From positions 248,001-312,000 of the forward strand of contig CAWCNI010000002.1 in the NCBI GenBank assembly GCA_963796915.1: a stretch of DNA of 64,000 bases, read 5' to 3'. The position numbers and the translations under genes are program-made. Positions 18,726 to 28,451 of this stretch are shown piece by piece (position 1 is the stretch's first letter; the number at the start of each line of letters is the position of its first letter). Origin of the DNA: JAENWD01 sp963796915 (GTDB lineage Bacteria > Acidobacteriota > Vicinamibacteria > Vicinamibacterales > JAENWD01). Below the pieces are notes generated by a model, which saw only the letters and a list, made by a program, of their open reading frames with translations, ran no database searches and had not been told where the DNA came from.

Positions 18726-21296
18726 ATGCCCATGCCCTCTACTGCCACGAATGTGACCAACGCAAGTCGTCCCGTCGAGTTCTCGGACGGTTTTGGCGTC
18801 CGTCGCCGGACCGCGGATCCGGCGACCCCTGAAGCTGTCGAGATTCTCCGCATCGACCAGGCCCTCGCCGGGGCCTCGTCGTTCGAGTTCATGCTGCGTG
18901 AACGCGTCAGCCGGCTGGCGAATTTCCGCCATGCCGCCTTCGCGCGAGTGCGGCGCGTGGATCGCCTCGACGGCGGCCGCACCCTCGCCCTCGTCTCCGA
19001 TGTACCCGACGGCGTGCGGCTTTCGACGCTCATCGCCGACGGCGCCGCCCTCGGCGTGCCGCTCGACGTCAATGCCGCGCTGCAGTTGATCCGTCAACTG
19101 GTGCCCGCGATTGCCACGCTGCATCAGAATGCCCGCGACGTCTCGCACGGCACCCTGGCGCCCGAACGCATCGTCGTCACCAGCCAGGGCAAGGTCGTCG
19201 TCACGGAGCACGCGCTCGGCGCGGCCGTCGAGCAACTGGCGTACAGCCGGGAGCGGCTGTGGAAGGATCTGCGCGTTGCCGTGTCGTCGGGCGCCGGCGT
19301 CGTTCGTTTGAACCACCGCGTCGACGTCATGCAGATCGGAATCGTCGGCCTCGCGCTGGTGCTCGGCCGCACCATGGGCGATGACGACCTGCGGCTGTTG
19401 CCGGAGATCGTCGGCGACGCCACCGAAACCTCGGCCCTCGGCGCCCGCAAGTCCATCTCCGAACCGCTGCGCCGCTGGCTCTCGCGGGCCCTGCAACTCG
19501 ACGCGCGCTCGTCGTTCGAGTCGGCGCTCGAAGCGCAGCTGGCACTCGATGACGTGGTGGCGGCGGACAAGGGCTATGCCGCGACGCCGGAAGCGCTGGA
19601 GGCATTCCTCGCGAGTCACCAGGCCGCGTTGACGGCGCCACCCGCACCCGCCGCAGCGCCAGTGGCCGCGGTCGTCCCGGAGGCGGCGCCGACGCCAGCG
19701 CCGAGCAGCCCAGCCGTCTTCGCCGAACCGCTCCCGATCATCGTGCACGAGCCCGAGACGCCGGCGCTTCCGCCGTCGGCGGGCGCAGTGCTGCCGGAGT
19801 TTGCCGCCGTCAAGCCCGAGGCGCAGGCCGCCCACGCGGCCCCGGCCGCGGAAGCCACATCTGCAGCGCCGTCGTTCATCGCCACCGCGCTGACCCCGGT
19901 GCATGCGCCTGCCGACGAGGCGTCCGCGCCGCCGCCGCCCGCGCCGCCCTCGAACAAGTCCGGGACCAGAGCCGCGGCGCCGCCGTCGTTCTCCGACGCC
20001 GATCACTCAGCGCCGCCGGAGCGGGCAGTCGACATCGGGCCGCTGGCCACGCCGACTGCGCAACCCAAGTCCGGCTCGCGATCGTCGTCGCGTCCGGGCG
20101 TGCCGGCTGCCACGTCATCGACCAGTTCGACGACACAGGCGGAGGCGCGGGCGTCTGCCGACCGTTCGGGAATTCGCCCCGCGTACGTGCCGCCCGTCGA
20201 GCCGCCGGCTGCCGACGCGCCAGTCTTCGATCGGACGCCGCAGTTTGCCACCTGGAACTCCGGCGTGAGCGCCTCCTGGCGTCTGGCGGCGATCGTGCTC
20301 GCGCTCGTCGCCCTCGCGGAAGGCGCGGTCCTCGGCTGGAAGCTCTCGCGCGGGCTGCCGGCGATGTCGATCGGGCAGGGGAGCGGGGTCGTGAAAGTGG
20401 ATTCCAAGCCCGCGGGTGTCCAGGTGTCGATCGACGGCAATCGCAAGGGCGCGACGCCGCTGACGCTGACGCTTCCGAGCGGCACGCACGTCATGGAGGT
20501 GTCGTCGGGCGGCGAGCCGCGCGTCGTGCCCCTGACAGTCGTGGCCGGCGAGACGCTGGGCGAGTACATCGAGCTGGCGGGTACGTCGGCGGCCGGCCGC
20601 ATCAGCGTCGGGTCGACGCCGCAGGGCGCCACCGTCCTGCTCGATGGGCAGCCGCACGGCACCACGCCCACCGAGATTCGTGACGTCGCCGCGGGCGAAC
20701 ACGAGCTCGTGCTCGAACTTGGCGCAAGCCGCGTGCGTCAGGGCGTGAAGATCGTCGCGGGCACCACCACCACGATCTCGCTGCCGCTGAAGGGCGGCCT
20801 GCCGGCACCGGCGCCCGCAGCCGCGTCGGGCGCCTCGCCCGCAGCCGGCGCCGCGCAGAGTGCGCAGCTGCCGTCGGCGCTCGGCATCGTCGCCTTCGAC
20901 GTGCCGTTCGAGATGCAGGTCGCCGAAGGGTCCAGCAGCCTCGGGACCACCACCGCGCAGCTGTCGCTCACGAGCGGCCCGCACGACCTGCGCCTGACCA
21001 GCGACGCGCTCGCGTTCTCGACCACCGTGCACGTCAACGTCGGCGAGGGCAAGGCGACGTCAGTGTCCGTGCCGCTGCCGAAGGGCAGCATCGACATCAA
21101 CGCCACGCCGTGGGCCGAGGTCTGGATCGACGGCGACAAGATGGGCGAAACACCGCTTGGCAACCTGCAGGTCACCATCGGCACGCACCAGGTGACCTTC
21201 AGACACCCCAAGCTCGGGGAACAGCGGCACTCGGTGACGATCACGACAGCGACGCCGGCGCGGCTGAGCGTTGACATGAACAAGCCGGCGCAATAA
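18726..21296 (+). CDS. Pseudokinase-PEGA transmembrane protein
   Basis: An 856-residue protein. Residues about 40-290 resemble a protein kinase fold but lack catalytic residues: the HRD-like loop reads SHGTLAPERIVVT and the DFG position reads EHA. A long Pro/Ala linker follows (about 300-510), then one membrane helix (about 518-540), then three clear PEGA repeats outside the membrane (about 553-595, 624-670, 786-830) and a weaker fourth (about 720-770). PEGA repeats usually bind cell-surface polymers. The layout suggests an inactive kinase-like sensor tied to an envelope-binding domain. The TonB-C protein gene follows after 26 bp. Confidence 0.75.
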   Translation: MPMPSTATNVTNASRPVEFSDGFGVRRRTADPATPEAVEILRIDQALAGASSFEFMLRERVSRLANFRHAAFARVRRVDRLDGGRTLALVSDVPDGVRLSTLIADGAALGVPLDVNAALQLIRQLVPAIATLHQNARDVSHGTLAPERIVVTSQGKVVVTEHALGAAVEQLAYSRERLWKDLRVAVSSGAGVVRLNHRVDVMQIGIVGLALVLGRTMGDDDLRLLPEIVGDATETSALGARKSISEPLRRWLSRALQLDARSSFESALEAQLALDDVVAADKGYAATPEALEAFLASHQAALTAPPAPAAAPVAAVVPEAAPTPAPSSPAVFAEPLPIIVHEPETPALPPSAGAVLPEFAAVKPEAQAAHAAPAAEATSAAPSFIATALTPVHAPADEASAPPPPAPPSNKSGTRAAAPPSFSDADHSAPPERAVDIGPLATPTAQPKSGSRSSSRPGVPAATSSTSSTTQAEARASADRSGIRPAYVPPVEPPAADAPVFDRTPQFATWNSGVSASWRLAAIVLALVALAEGAVLGWKLSRGLPAMSIGQGSGVVKVDSKPAGVQVSIDGNRKGATPLTLTLPSGTHVMEVSSGGEPRVVPLTVVAGETLGEYIELAGTSAAGRISVGSTPQGATVLLDGQPHGTTPTEIRDVAAGEHELVLELGASRVRQGVKIVAGTTTTISLPLKGGLPAPAPAAASGASPAAGAAQSAQLPSALGIVAFDVPFEMQVAEGSSSLGTTTAQLSLTSGPHDLRLTSDALAFSTTVHVNVGEGKATSVSVPLPKGSIDINATPWAEVWIDGDKMGETPLGNLQVTIGTHQVTFRHPKLGEQRHSVTITTATPARLSVDMNKPAQ

Positions 21297-21322
21297 CGCA
21301 GATGCGCCGAAGGATGTGAAGT

Positions 21323-22270
21323 ATGGCCCCTGCTTCCGCCATTTCCCGACGGCTTCTCGGGCTCGCGCTGCTCGCCGCACTGTGGCCGGCGACGGCGACC
21401 GCACAGGATTCGCTTCAGGCCGCACAGGCGCTGTATGCGTCTGCCGCATACGGCGAAGCGCTGGCAGTGCTCGATCGGCTGCAGCGGCAGCCGCTGCTGC
21501 CGGACGAGACGCGTGACGTTCAGCAGAACCGCGCGCTCTGCCTTCTGGCCCTTGGTCGTACCGGCGACGCCGAGACTGCCATCACTGCCGTGGTCACCGC
21601 CGATCCTGCCTTCAGGCCGAGCGACGCCAACGAATCGCCGCGCGTGCTCGCCGCGTTCAAGGATGTGCGGAGCAAGCTGCTGCCCGGCCTGATCGCGTCG
21701 CGCTACAACGACGCGCGCGCGGCCTACGATCGCAAGGAGTGGTCCGAGGCGGAGAAGGGATTTCATCTCGTCGCGATGCTGGCTGGCGATCCGGACCTGA
21801 ACGACGCTGACGTCAAGGCGGCGCAGGACTACAAGGTGCTGGCCGACGGCTTCGAGAAACTCGCGGCCGCGGCCGCGACGCCGCCACCTGCACCGCTGCC
21901 GGTACCAGCGCCGGCGCCGGCCCCGGCGGTCGCCGTCGCCGACCCCGCGCCTCCGGCGGTGCCAGCCGCGCCGCTGGTCAACTACAACGCGGTGTTCGAC
22001 GCGTCAACGCCCGGCGTGTCATCCCCGGTGACTGTGCGCCAGGACCTGCCGCGATGGGTGCCCGACGGGCGGCCGGCGCCGAAGACCGGCATCGTCGAAG
22101 TCGTCATCGACGTCGACGGCACCGTCGCGCGTGCCGTGGTGACGCAGCCGATGACGTCGACCTTCGATCGGCAGGTGGTGGATGCCGCGCGGAACTGGCG
22201 CTACCAGCCGGCGCAGCTCGATGGGCATCCGGTCAAATTCCGGAAGACCATTCGCATCAACTTCCAGTAG
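21323..22270 (+). CDS. Secreted protein with TPR-like region and TonB C-terminal domain
   Basis: A 315-residue protein with a signal peptide (about 1-25, ending ATAQ), a helical TPR-like region (about 28-180), a Pro/Ala linker (about 187-220) and a TonB_C domain (about 235-315; IVEVVIDVDGTVARAVVTQP, then WRYQPAQLDGHPVKFRKTI). There is no N-terminal membrane anchor of the TonB type, so it may be a periplasmic partner of energy-transduction proteins and not a full TonB. It follows the PEGA gene closely and may share its transcript. Confidence 0.78.
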   Translation: MAPASAISRRLLGLALLAALWPATATAQDSLQAAQALYASAAYGEALAVLDRLQRQPLLPDETRDVQQNRALCLLALGRTGDAETAITAVVTADPAFRPSDANESPRVLAAFKDVRSKLLPGLIASRYNDARAAYDRKEWSEAEKGFHLVAMLAGDPDLNDADVKAAQDYKVLADGFEKLAAAAATPPPAPLPVPAPAPAPAVAVADPAPPAVPAAPLVNYNAVFDASTPGVSSPVTVRQDLPRWVPDGRPAPKTGIVEVVIDVDGTVARAVVTQPMTSTFDRQVVDAARNWRYQPAQLDGHPVKFRKTIRINFQ

Positions 22271-22354
22271 TCCCCGGCAATCAGCGCGCAGCGCGTTTTG
22301 AAGGGACCGTTCGCGGCCGGACCAGCGGTGTCGGTGCGGTACACTACCCCGTCG

Positions 22355-23575
22355 ATGCGTCCGCGCCGCGCCATTCAGGCAGTCCTGGTCGGCCTCGCGG
22401 TCGCCGCCTCCGGCTGCACTCCCGCCGACCCGGTTGCGCCGGGCGCGACGTCACGCCCCGACGTCGCACTGGCCGCGGACGCCATCCTGACACCGGGCCA
22501 CGTCAGGCCCGGGCAGAATCTTGGCGGGTTGCTCGGCTCGCTCGATCTCGGATCCGATCAGGTCGAGGCGATCCTCGCGTCACTCGAAGGCGTGTTCGAT
22601 CCGCGCCGTGTCCACGAAGGCAACGCGTGGCGCATCGATCGGCTGGACAGCGGACAGGTCCGGTTGTTCGAATACGAGATCGACGGGCGCAGCGTCTTGC
22701 GGATCACGCCGCGCACCGACGTCCCGGGCGAGTTCATCGCCGAGGTCGTGCCCTACGACGTTCACGTGACACGCGTGGCGGTGAACGCCCGGATTGATGC
22801 GGATACACCGTCGCTGTTCGCCGCCATGTCCGCGGCCGGCGAGCAGCCCGAATTGAGCGTTGCTCTCGCCGACATCTTCTCCGGCGAAGTGGACTTCAAC
22901 AACGACCTCCAGCCTGGCGACAGTGTCCGTCTCCTGACCGACAAGGCCGTGCGCGACGGGCGTCTCATCGGCTACGGCGCCATCCAGGCCGCCGAGCTGG
23001 ACAACGACGGCCGGAAGCTCCTGGCGTTCCGGTTCCAGCCGACCGGGGCGCCACCCGGGTACTACGACGCCGATGGCAAGTCCCTCGTTCGCTTCTTCCT
23101 CCGCTCTCCCCTCAAGTTCGATCCGCAAGTGACGTCAGGGTTCTCGCAAGGGCGTTTCCATCCGATCCTCCACATCCGGCGCGCGCATCTTGGCGTGGAC
23201 TACCGGGCGCCCATCGGCGCGCCGGTCGTGGCGGTCGCCAGTGGTGTGGTCTCGTTTGCCGCATGGACCGGCGGTGGCGGCCGCACGGTGCGGATCCGTC
23301 ATGCGAGCGGGTACGAGAGCGGCTACCTGCACTTGTCCGCCTTCGGCCCCGGCATTCACGTTGGCGTCCACGTCTCGCAGGGCCAGCTCATTGGGAAGGT
23401 CGGGATGACGGGTCTTGCCACCGGACCGCACCTGCACTACGAGTTGCGAAAAGGTGGAGCCGTCGTGAACCCGCAGCAGGAACACAAGAAGATGCCGCCC
23501 GGCGAGCCGATCCCCGCCGCACAGCGCGCGGCCTTCCTCGCCGTCCGCGACGAGGCCATCGCGCACATGCCGTAA
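22355..23575 (+). CDS. M23 family peptidase lipoprotein
   Basis: A 406-residue predicted lipoprotein (lipobox AASGC, Cys22) with an OapA/LysM-like N-terminal part and a C-terminal M23 zinc endopeptidase domain that would cut peptidoglycan cross-links. Metal ligands are His278 and Asp282 (HLGVDYRAP) and His361 of the HLH pair (His359, His361; PHLHYELRKGG). A TTG in frame at 22298 would put the signal sequence 19 residues in, so ATG 22355 is preferred. TACACT at 22340-22345 is a possible -10 only 9 bp before the ATG. Confidence 0.87.
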   Translation: MRPRRAIQAVLVGLAVAASGCTPADPVAPGATSRPDVALAADAILTPGHVRPGQNLGGLLGSLDLGSDQVEAILASLEGVFDPRRVHEGNAWRIDRLDSGQVRLFEYEIDGRSVLRITPRTDVPGEFIAEVVPYDVHVTRVAVNARIDADTPSLFAAMSAAGEQPELSVALADIFSGEVDFNNDLQPGDSVRLLTDKAVRDGRLIGYGAIQAAELDNDGRKLLAFRFQPTGAPPGYYDADGKSLVRFFLRSPLKFDPQVTSGFSQGRFHPILHIRRAHLGVDYRAPIGAPVVAVASGVVSFAAWTGGGGRTVRIRHASGYESGYLHLSAFGPGIHVGVHVSQGQLIGKVGMTGLATGPHLHYELRKGGAVVNPQQEHKKMPPGEPIPAAQRAAFLAVRDEAIAHMP

Positions 23576-23614
23576 GTCGCGGCCCTGGGTGCTTCGCGTA
23601 GAATTGTTGTTCCC

Positions 23615-24833
23615 ATGGCCCTGCTTTTTCCGTTTCGAGCTGTTCGTCCCGCGCCGGCCGCGGCGGCCGCCGTCGCTGCTGTGCCCTACGACGTCGTCAG
23701 GTACCGATGAGGCACGAGCGCTGGCGTCGGGCGCGCCACTCAGTTTCCTGCACGTCTCGCGCGCCGAGATCGACCTGCCTGGGTCCACCGACCCGTATGC
23801 GTCGATCGTCTACGAGACGGCCCGGCGAAATTACGCCGCCCTGCGGACATCGGCGCCGCTTGTCGTCGAGGACACGCCCAGCCTCTATTTTTATCGCCTG
23901 CGCATGGGCCGCCACGTTCAGACCGGCCTGGCGGGGACGTTCTCGCTCGACGACTACGACGCCGACGTCATCGTCAAGCACGAGAAGACGCGCAAGGACA
24001 AGGAAGACGACCGCACGCGCCACATCGTCGACCTGCGGGCGCAGACCGGGCCGGTGTTTCTCACCTATCCGGAAGCGCCAGTTGTTGAGGGCGTGGCCGC
24101 GCGCGTGCTGAGCGGAGAGCCGCTGTACGACTTTGTTGCGGCCGATGGCGTCGAACACGCGGTGTGGCGTGTCCCTGCAGCCGAGGCCGAGGAGCTCGTC
24201 ACTGCCTTCGACGCAATCCCGCGGCTCTACATCGCCGACGGGCATCATCGCGCGGCGTCGGCGGCTCGCGCGCGCGCGGCGCTTCGAGGCGCAGGCCCGG
24301 AGCGGCAGGAGTGCGATGCCTTTCTGGCCGTCGCGTTCCCGGACAGCCAGGTGCAGATCCTGGCGTACAACCGGCTCGTCGCCGACCTTGGGGGCCGCCG
24401 CCCGGGTGAGTTGCTGGAAGCGCTCGGCGCGACGCACGCCGTGACGCCGGGGCCGTCGATTCCCACGCGGAAGGGCGAGGTGTCGATGTTCCTCGCGGGC
24501 CACTGGCACACCGTGACGCTGCAACCGGCGCCGCACGATGCTGGCCCTGGCGATCGGCTCGACGTCGCGCAGGTGCAGGAGCAGATTCTTGGCCCGCTGC
24601 TGGGCATCGGCGATCAGCGCACCGACAAGCGCATCGACTTTGTTGGCGGCGGCCGCGGTCCTGGCGCGCTCGAGCACGCGGTGGGCAGCGGACGTGCCGC
24701 GGTGGCGTTCTCGCTCTTCCCGGTGAGCGTCGCCGACCTGATGGCGGTGTCCGACGCCGGCGAGATCATGCCGCCCAAGTCCACGTGGTTCGAGCCGAAG
24801 CTGCGGGACGGCCTGTTGATTCACGAGATCTGA
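23615..24833 (+). CDS. DUF1015 family protein (frameshifted)
   Basis: About 405 residues once one frameshift is corrected. The first frame starts at ATG 23615 and encodes MALLFPFRAVRPAP through PYDVV, the normal family N terminus. At 23700-23701 an extra G (CAGGTAC where CAGTAC is expected) shifts the frame; the rest (TDEARALASG to the end) continues one frame over. DUF1015 is ParB-like and related to free-serine kinases; YIADGHHRAASAA (about residue 205) is the conserved core. It lies upstream of serA, which supports a role in serine metabolism. TAGAAT (23599-23604) is 10 bp before the ATG. Confidence 0.85.
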
Positions 24834-24836
24834 ATC

Positions 24837-26372
24837 ATGGGTCGCGGGCGGGCAGCCTCCAGCTCTGACCTTCTCGTCGCTCGCCCGTTGACGCGGTCGC
24901 TGACGCTGGCTGCCGTGCTCGTGACGTTCGCGATCCTCTTGACCGCGAACTCGGCCGGGTACCGCTTCGGAGTCAGCGATCAGGCGTTCTACATCCCCGC
25001 CGCGGAACGGATCATCACGCCGTCACTGTTTCCGCAGGATGCCGCCCTCGTCGACTCGCAGGCCCGGCTCACTGTCAGCGACGACATCATCGGGCGAATC
25101 GCGACGACAACCGGCGCCAGTCTCCCGACCATCTTCTTTGTTGGCTATCTGGTCACGACCGCCGTCTTTGCGTTCGCTGTGCTGATGATTGGCGCCCGCT
25201 ACTACACGTCACGGTGGACGAACGCGGCCCTCCTCCTCGCCTTGACCCTCCGCCATCATCTGGTGAAAACAGGAGTCAACACGTTCGAGGGATATTTCCA
25301 CCCGCGCGTGCTCGCCTTTGCGGTCGGACTGGCGGCGGTCGCGGCGTGTCTCGAGGGCCGCCGCATCGCCGCCCTTGTGCTTGCCGCGGCGGCGTTCGTG
25401 GCGCATCCGACCAGCGGGGGATGGTTTGTCGTGTGGATTGCCGTGGCGCTGGCCGGCCGCACCAGGATCTCATGGCGCGCGGCCGCGGCCGCGGCAGTGG
25501 TCCTCCCGGTGGGCCTGCTGGCGGTCTGGGTCACGGCCCCGGGCCTGTTCGCCACCATGGACGCCGCGTGGATCGACGTGCTCGGATCCCGCCAGTATCT
25601 CTTTACCTCGGAGTGGTCAGCGGTCGCGTGGACCGTGAACCTGTTGCCGGCCGCCGCCCTGGTCGGCCTCTTCACCGTGCGCGCGCGCCGAGGACTCGTC
25701 ACTGCCGCGGAGCGTGGCCTGTTCGCAGGGGCGGTGGCGCTGTTCGCGATCTTCGTGCTGACGTTGCCGTTCGTCGCGGCGCACGTGGCCCTCGCGGTCC
25801 AGTTGCAAGTCTCGCGGGTCCTCTGGCCCATCGAGTTCCTGGCCACCGTCTATGTCGTCTGGGCGATTGCGGAAGGGCCCTGGCTGTCCACGCGCCAGGC
25901 TCGCATCGTCCCCGTGCTCCTGGTCGCCATCCTGGCCGTCGCGAGCGCCACCCGCGGCGCCTACATCCTGGCCATCGAAACACAGCGTCCACTGGCTCGC
26001 CTGGGCTTGCCGGACGGCGACTGGCAGCGCGTCGCGACGTGGGCCCGGACATCAACCCCCGAGAGCGCGCACTTTCTGGTCGATCCCACGGATCTGGATC
26101 GATCGGGTGTGAGCTTCCGCGTCGCCGCCGGGCGCGACGTCTTCATCGAACCGTCCAAGGACCCGTCGATTGCGATGTACTCCCGCGACATCGCCATGCG
26201 CGTGAAGGAACGGCAGGCGGCGCTGCCCGACTTCAACCTGGTGACCGTAGACATGCTGCGCGCGGCGACGGCTCGCTACGGCCTGACCCATTTCGTGACC
26301 GTCCGGACGTTTCCTCTTACTACGGTGTTTCGCAGCGGTCGCCTCCACGTCTACGTGCTGGAGCGGCCGTAG
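24837..26372 (+). CDS. Multi-pass membrane protein (GT-C-like or DUF6798-like)
   Basis: A 511-residue integral membrane protein with about ten hydrophobic helices between residues 20 and 395 and a soluble C-terminal domain of about 115 residues. Early features (GVSDQAFYIPA, then LRHHLVKTGVNTFEGYFHPRV) resemble acidobacterial polytopic proteins related to GT-C glycosyltransferases, but I see no definite catalytic motif. It starts 3 bp after the DUF1015 stop and 30 bp before serA, so it is embedded in the serine gene run for no obvious reason. Confidence 0.6.
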   Translation: MGRGRAASSSDLLVARPLTRSLTLAAVLVTFAILLTANSAGYRFGVSDQAFYIPAAERIITPSLFPQDAALVDSQARLTVSDDIIGRIATTTGASLPTIFFVGYLVTTAVFAFAVLMIGARYYTSRWTNAALLLALTLRHHLVKTGVNTFEGYFHPRVLAFAVGLAAVAACLEGRRIAALVLAAAAFVAHPTSGGWFVVWIAVALAGRTRISWRAAAAAAVVLPVGLLAVWVTAPGLFATMDAAWIDVLGSRQYLFTSEWSAVAWTVNLLPAAALVGLFTVRARRGLVTAAERGLFAGAVALFAIFVLTLPFVAAHVALAVQLQVSRVLWPIEFLATVYVVWAIAEGPWLSTRQARIVPVLLVAILAVASATRGAYILAIETQRPLARLGLPDGDWQRVATWARTSTPESAHFLVDPTDLDRSGVSFRVAAGRDVFIEPSKDPSIAMYSRDIAMRVKERQAALPDFNLVTVDMLRAATARYGLTHFVTVRTFPLTTVFRSGRLHVYVLERP

Positions 26373-26402
26373 TCCCGTCGTCCGCAGTCCAGGGTTCCTT
26401 GT

Positions 26403-27641
26403 ATGCCTTTGATCGTTCTCGTCGCGGATCCGTTTGAAGCGTCGGGCCTCGACGGCCTGAAACAGGCCGGGTGCGACGTCGTCTACGACCCGCAGCTGGC
26501 AGACGACACGCTCGTCGCGGCGCTCAGGGCGACCCGCGCCGACGTGCTCGTCGTGCGGTCCACCAAAGTCACCGCGCCGATGATGGACGCCGGGCCGCTT
26601 GCCCTCATCGTCCGCGCCGGCGCGGGCTACAACACGATCGACGTGAAGGCCGCGTCGGCGCGCGGCATCTACGTGTCGAATTGCCCGGGCCGCAACGCCG
26701 TGGCTGTGGCGGAGCTCGCGATCGGATTGCTCGTCGCGCTCGATCGACGCATTCCCGACAACGTCATCGAGCTGCGCGCCGGCCGCTGGAACAAGAAGGA
26801 GTTCTCGAAGGCGGAGGGGCTCAAGGGGCGGACCCTGGGGTTACTGGGGTATGGCAGCATCGGCCGGGAGGTGGCACACCGGGCGCGCGCGTTCGGCATG
26901 CACCTCGCGATCTGGAGCCGCAGCCTTCGGCCCGGTTCCGACCTGGCATCCCTTGGCCTCGAAGACGGCCATCACGATCTCCGCGCCGCCGTGCTGCCGA
27001 CGCCCGATGACGTGGCCGCGGCCAGCGACGCGCTGAGCGTGCACCTTGCGCTGACGCCGGAGACCCGTGGGCTGGTGAGCGGCGGGGTGCTGGCGAAACT
27101 GAGGCCCGGCGCGCTGTTCGTCAACACCGCGCGGGCGGAGATCGTCGATCAGGATGCGCTTGCCGCCGCGGTCGCCGCGGGCCGGCTTCGTGCGGCGCTC
27201 GACGTGTTCCGGGACGAGCCGGCGGGCGCGACCGGCGAGTTCTCCGACGGCGTCGCGGCGCTGCCGGGTCTCTACGGCACACATCACATCGGCGCGTCCA
27301 CGGCGCAGGCCCAGGAGGCGATTGCCGCTGAGACCGTCCGGATCGTGGTCGCCTTCGCCGCGACGGGAAAGGTCCCGAACGTCGTGAACCTGGCCACCGA
27401 AACGCCGGCGATCTGCCGCCTCATCGTGCGGCATCGCGACCGGCCAGGCGTCCTGGCGCACGTCTTCGATCAGCTGCGCGCGGCCTCGATCAACGTGCAG
27501 GAAACCGAGAACGTGATCTTTGCCGGCGCTGAAGCCGCAGTCGCACGGATCAACCTCGATGGCCGGCCGAGCGAGGCCGTCCTCGCCTTGATTTCGACGG
27601 GCCACCCGGATGTCCTCAGCGTGCACCTGGTCGAGGTCTAG
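26403..27641 (+). CDS. serA: D-3-phosphoglycerate dehydrogenase-like protein with ACT domain
   Basis: A 412-residue NAD-dependent 2-hydroxyacid dehydrogenase, the first step of serine biosynthesis. The NAD motif GYGSIGREVA is near residue 155. The catalytic Arg lies in NTARAEIVD, Glu in DEPAG, and His in GTHHIGASTAQAQEA. A C-terminal ACT-type domain (about 335-412; RDRPGVLAHVFDQL) would bind an amino-acid effector. It is shorter than the long SerA form. The context with DUF1015 and serC supports the assignment over other family members. Confidence 0.85.
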   Translation: MPLIVLVADPFEASGLDGLKQAGCDVVYDPQLADDTLVAALRATRADVLVVRSTKVTAPMMDAGPLALIVRAGAGYNTIDVKAASARGIYVSNCPGRNAVAVAELAIGLLVALDRRIPDNVIELRAGRWNKKEFSKAEGLKGRTLGLLGYGSIGREVAHRARAFGMHLAIWSRSLRPGSDLASLGLEDGHHDLRAAVLPTPDDVAAASDALSVHLALTPETRGLVSGGVLAKLRPGALFVNTARAEIVDQDALAAAVAAGRLRAALDVFRDEPAGATGEFSDGVAALPGLYGTHHIGASTAQAQEAIAAETVRIVVAFAATGKVPNVVNLATETPAICRLIVRHRDRPGVLAHVFDQLRAASINVQETENVIFAGAEAAVARINLDGRPSEAVLALISTGHPDVLSVHLVEV

Positions 27642-27711
27642 TCTAGCGGCGCTCCCCTTGACGATGTCGATGTCGAGGCGTGCAGAGGCGACCAGAGCCG
27701 GCGGGCGTCTG

Positions 27712-28437
27712 TCAGGAACTTGAATGCACGTTCTCCACGACCGCCTCGGATGACTCCCGAGCGAGGAGTGCCTCCGTATCCAGTTCGCTGAGTACACGCC
27801 ATCGAGCAGCGTCAGCTGGCCGGTGCGCCTGGATCCAGCGCACTTCTGCCTCCGTCATCATGACCATCGACAGCGGATCGTCGCGATCGAGACGCGAGCG
27901 TTCCAGCAGTCGCTCGGCGGCGGCGAGGCGCCCGGCGGCGGCGGCGTCGCCAAGTGCGTCGGCCGTGCGTCTCGCCAGCGTGACGAGAAAGCCAAGTCGG
28001 TTCTGCAGGTCGTGCAGCTTTGCCTGCGACACCAGCCAGGCCCAGTCGAGATCCGCATGTCGTCGCAGGACCCATGGCAGCGCTTCCGCCAGCCGCGCGT
28101 CGAGATCGAGACTGAGCAGCGCGCCGACAACGAGCGCGGCGGGGTTCATGCGCCGGCCGCCGGCGAGGTGCGCGAAGCCGGCATAGCCAAGTCGGGCCAG
28201 CGCCTTCGCGACGTCCTCGCCGGTGAGCGCGGCTGGCTCCCGCGGCAACGGCAGGTTCACCGGCGACAAGTCCATCAGCCGGGTGAGCTGTTTTCGAAGT
28301 CCATCCGGAACGTCCCGGCGGCCGCCTTCGAGCAGCGACACGTAGCCCTGCGAGAGGCCGAGGCGACTCGCCAGATCGGCCTGCGTCCAGCCTTTCGACT
28401 TCCTGGCCTCGCGAAGAAGCTGTGAATCGTGCGGCAT
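27712..28437 (-). CDS. XRE family transcriptional regulator
   Basis: A 241-residue protein. Residues 6-60 form a Cro/CI-type helix-turn-helix (LREARKSKGWTQADLASRL, then LSQGYVSLLEGGRR). The C-terminal 180 residues are helical with no signal or membrane segment and may bind a ligand or toxin-like partner; function unknown. No adjacent toxin gene exists. Its promoter has an operator dyad lying over the spacer and -10 (see 28452-28481), so autorepression is likely. It is convergent with serA. Confidence 0.82.
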   Translation of the reverse strand: MPHDSQLLREARKSKGWTQADLASRLGLSQGYVSLLEGGRRDVPDGLRKQLTRLMDLSPVNLPLPREPAALTGEDVAKALARLGYAGFAHLAGGRRMNPAALVVGALLSLDLDARLAEALPWVLRRHADLDWAWLVSQAKLHDLQNRLGFLVTLARRTADALGDAAAAGRLAAAERLLERSRLDRDDPLSMVMMTEAEVRWIQAHRPADAARWRVLSELDTEALLARESSEAVVENVHSSS

Positions 28438-28451
28438 GGGTGTCCGCCAGT

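Noticed and set aside
20115..21032. Long minus-strand open frames over the PEGA, MalQ and DPP III genes
   Set aside because: They are antisense shadows caused by high GC; composition is Arg/His-rich and no domain is visible.
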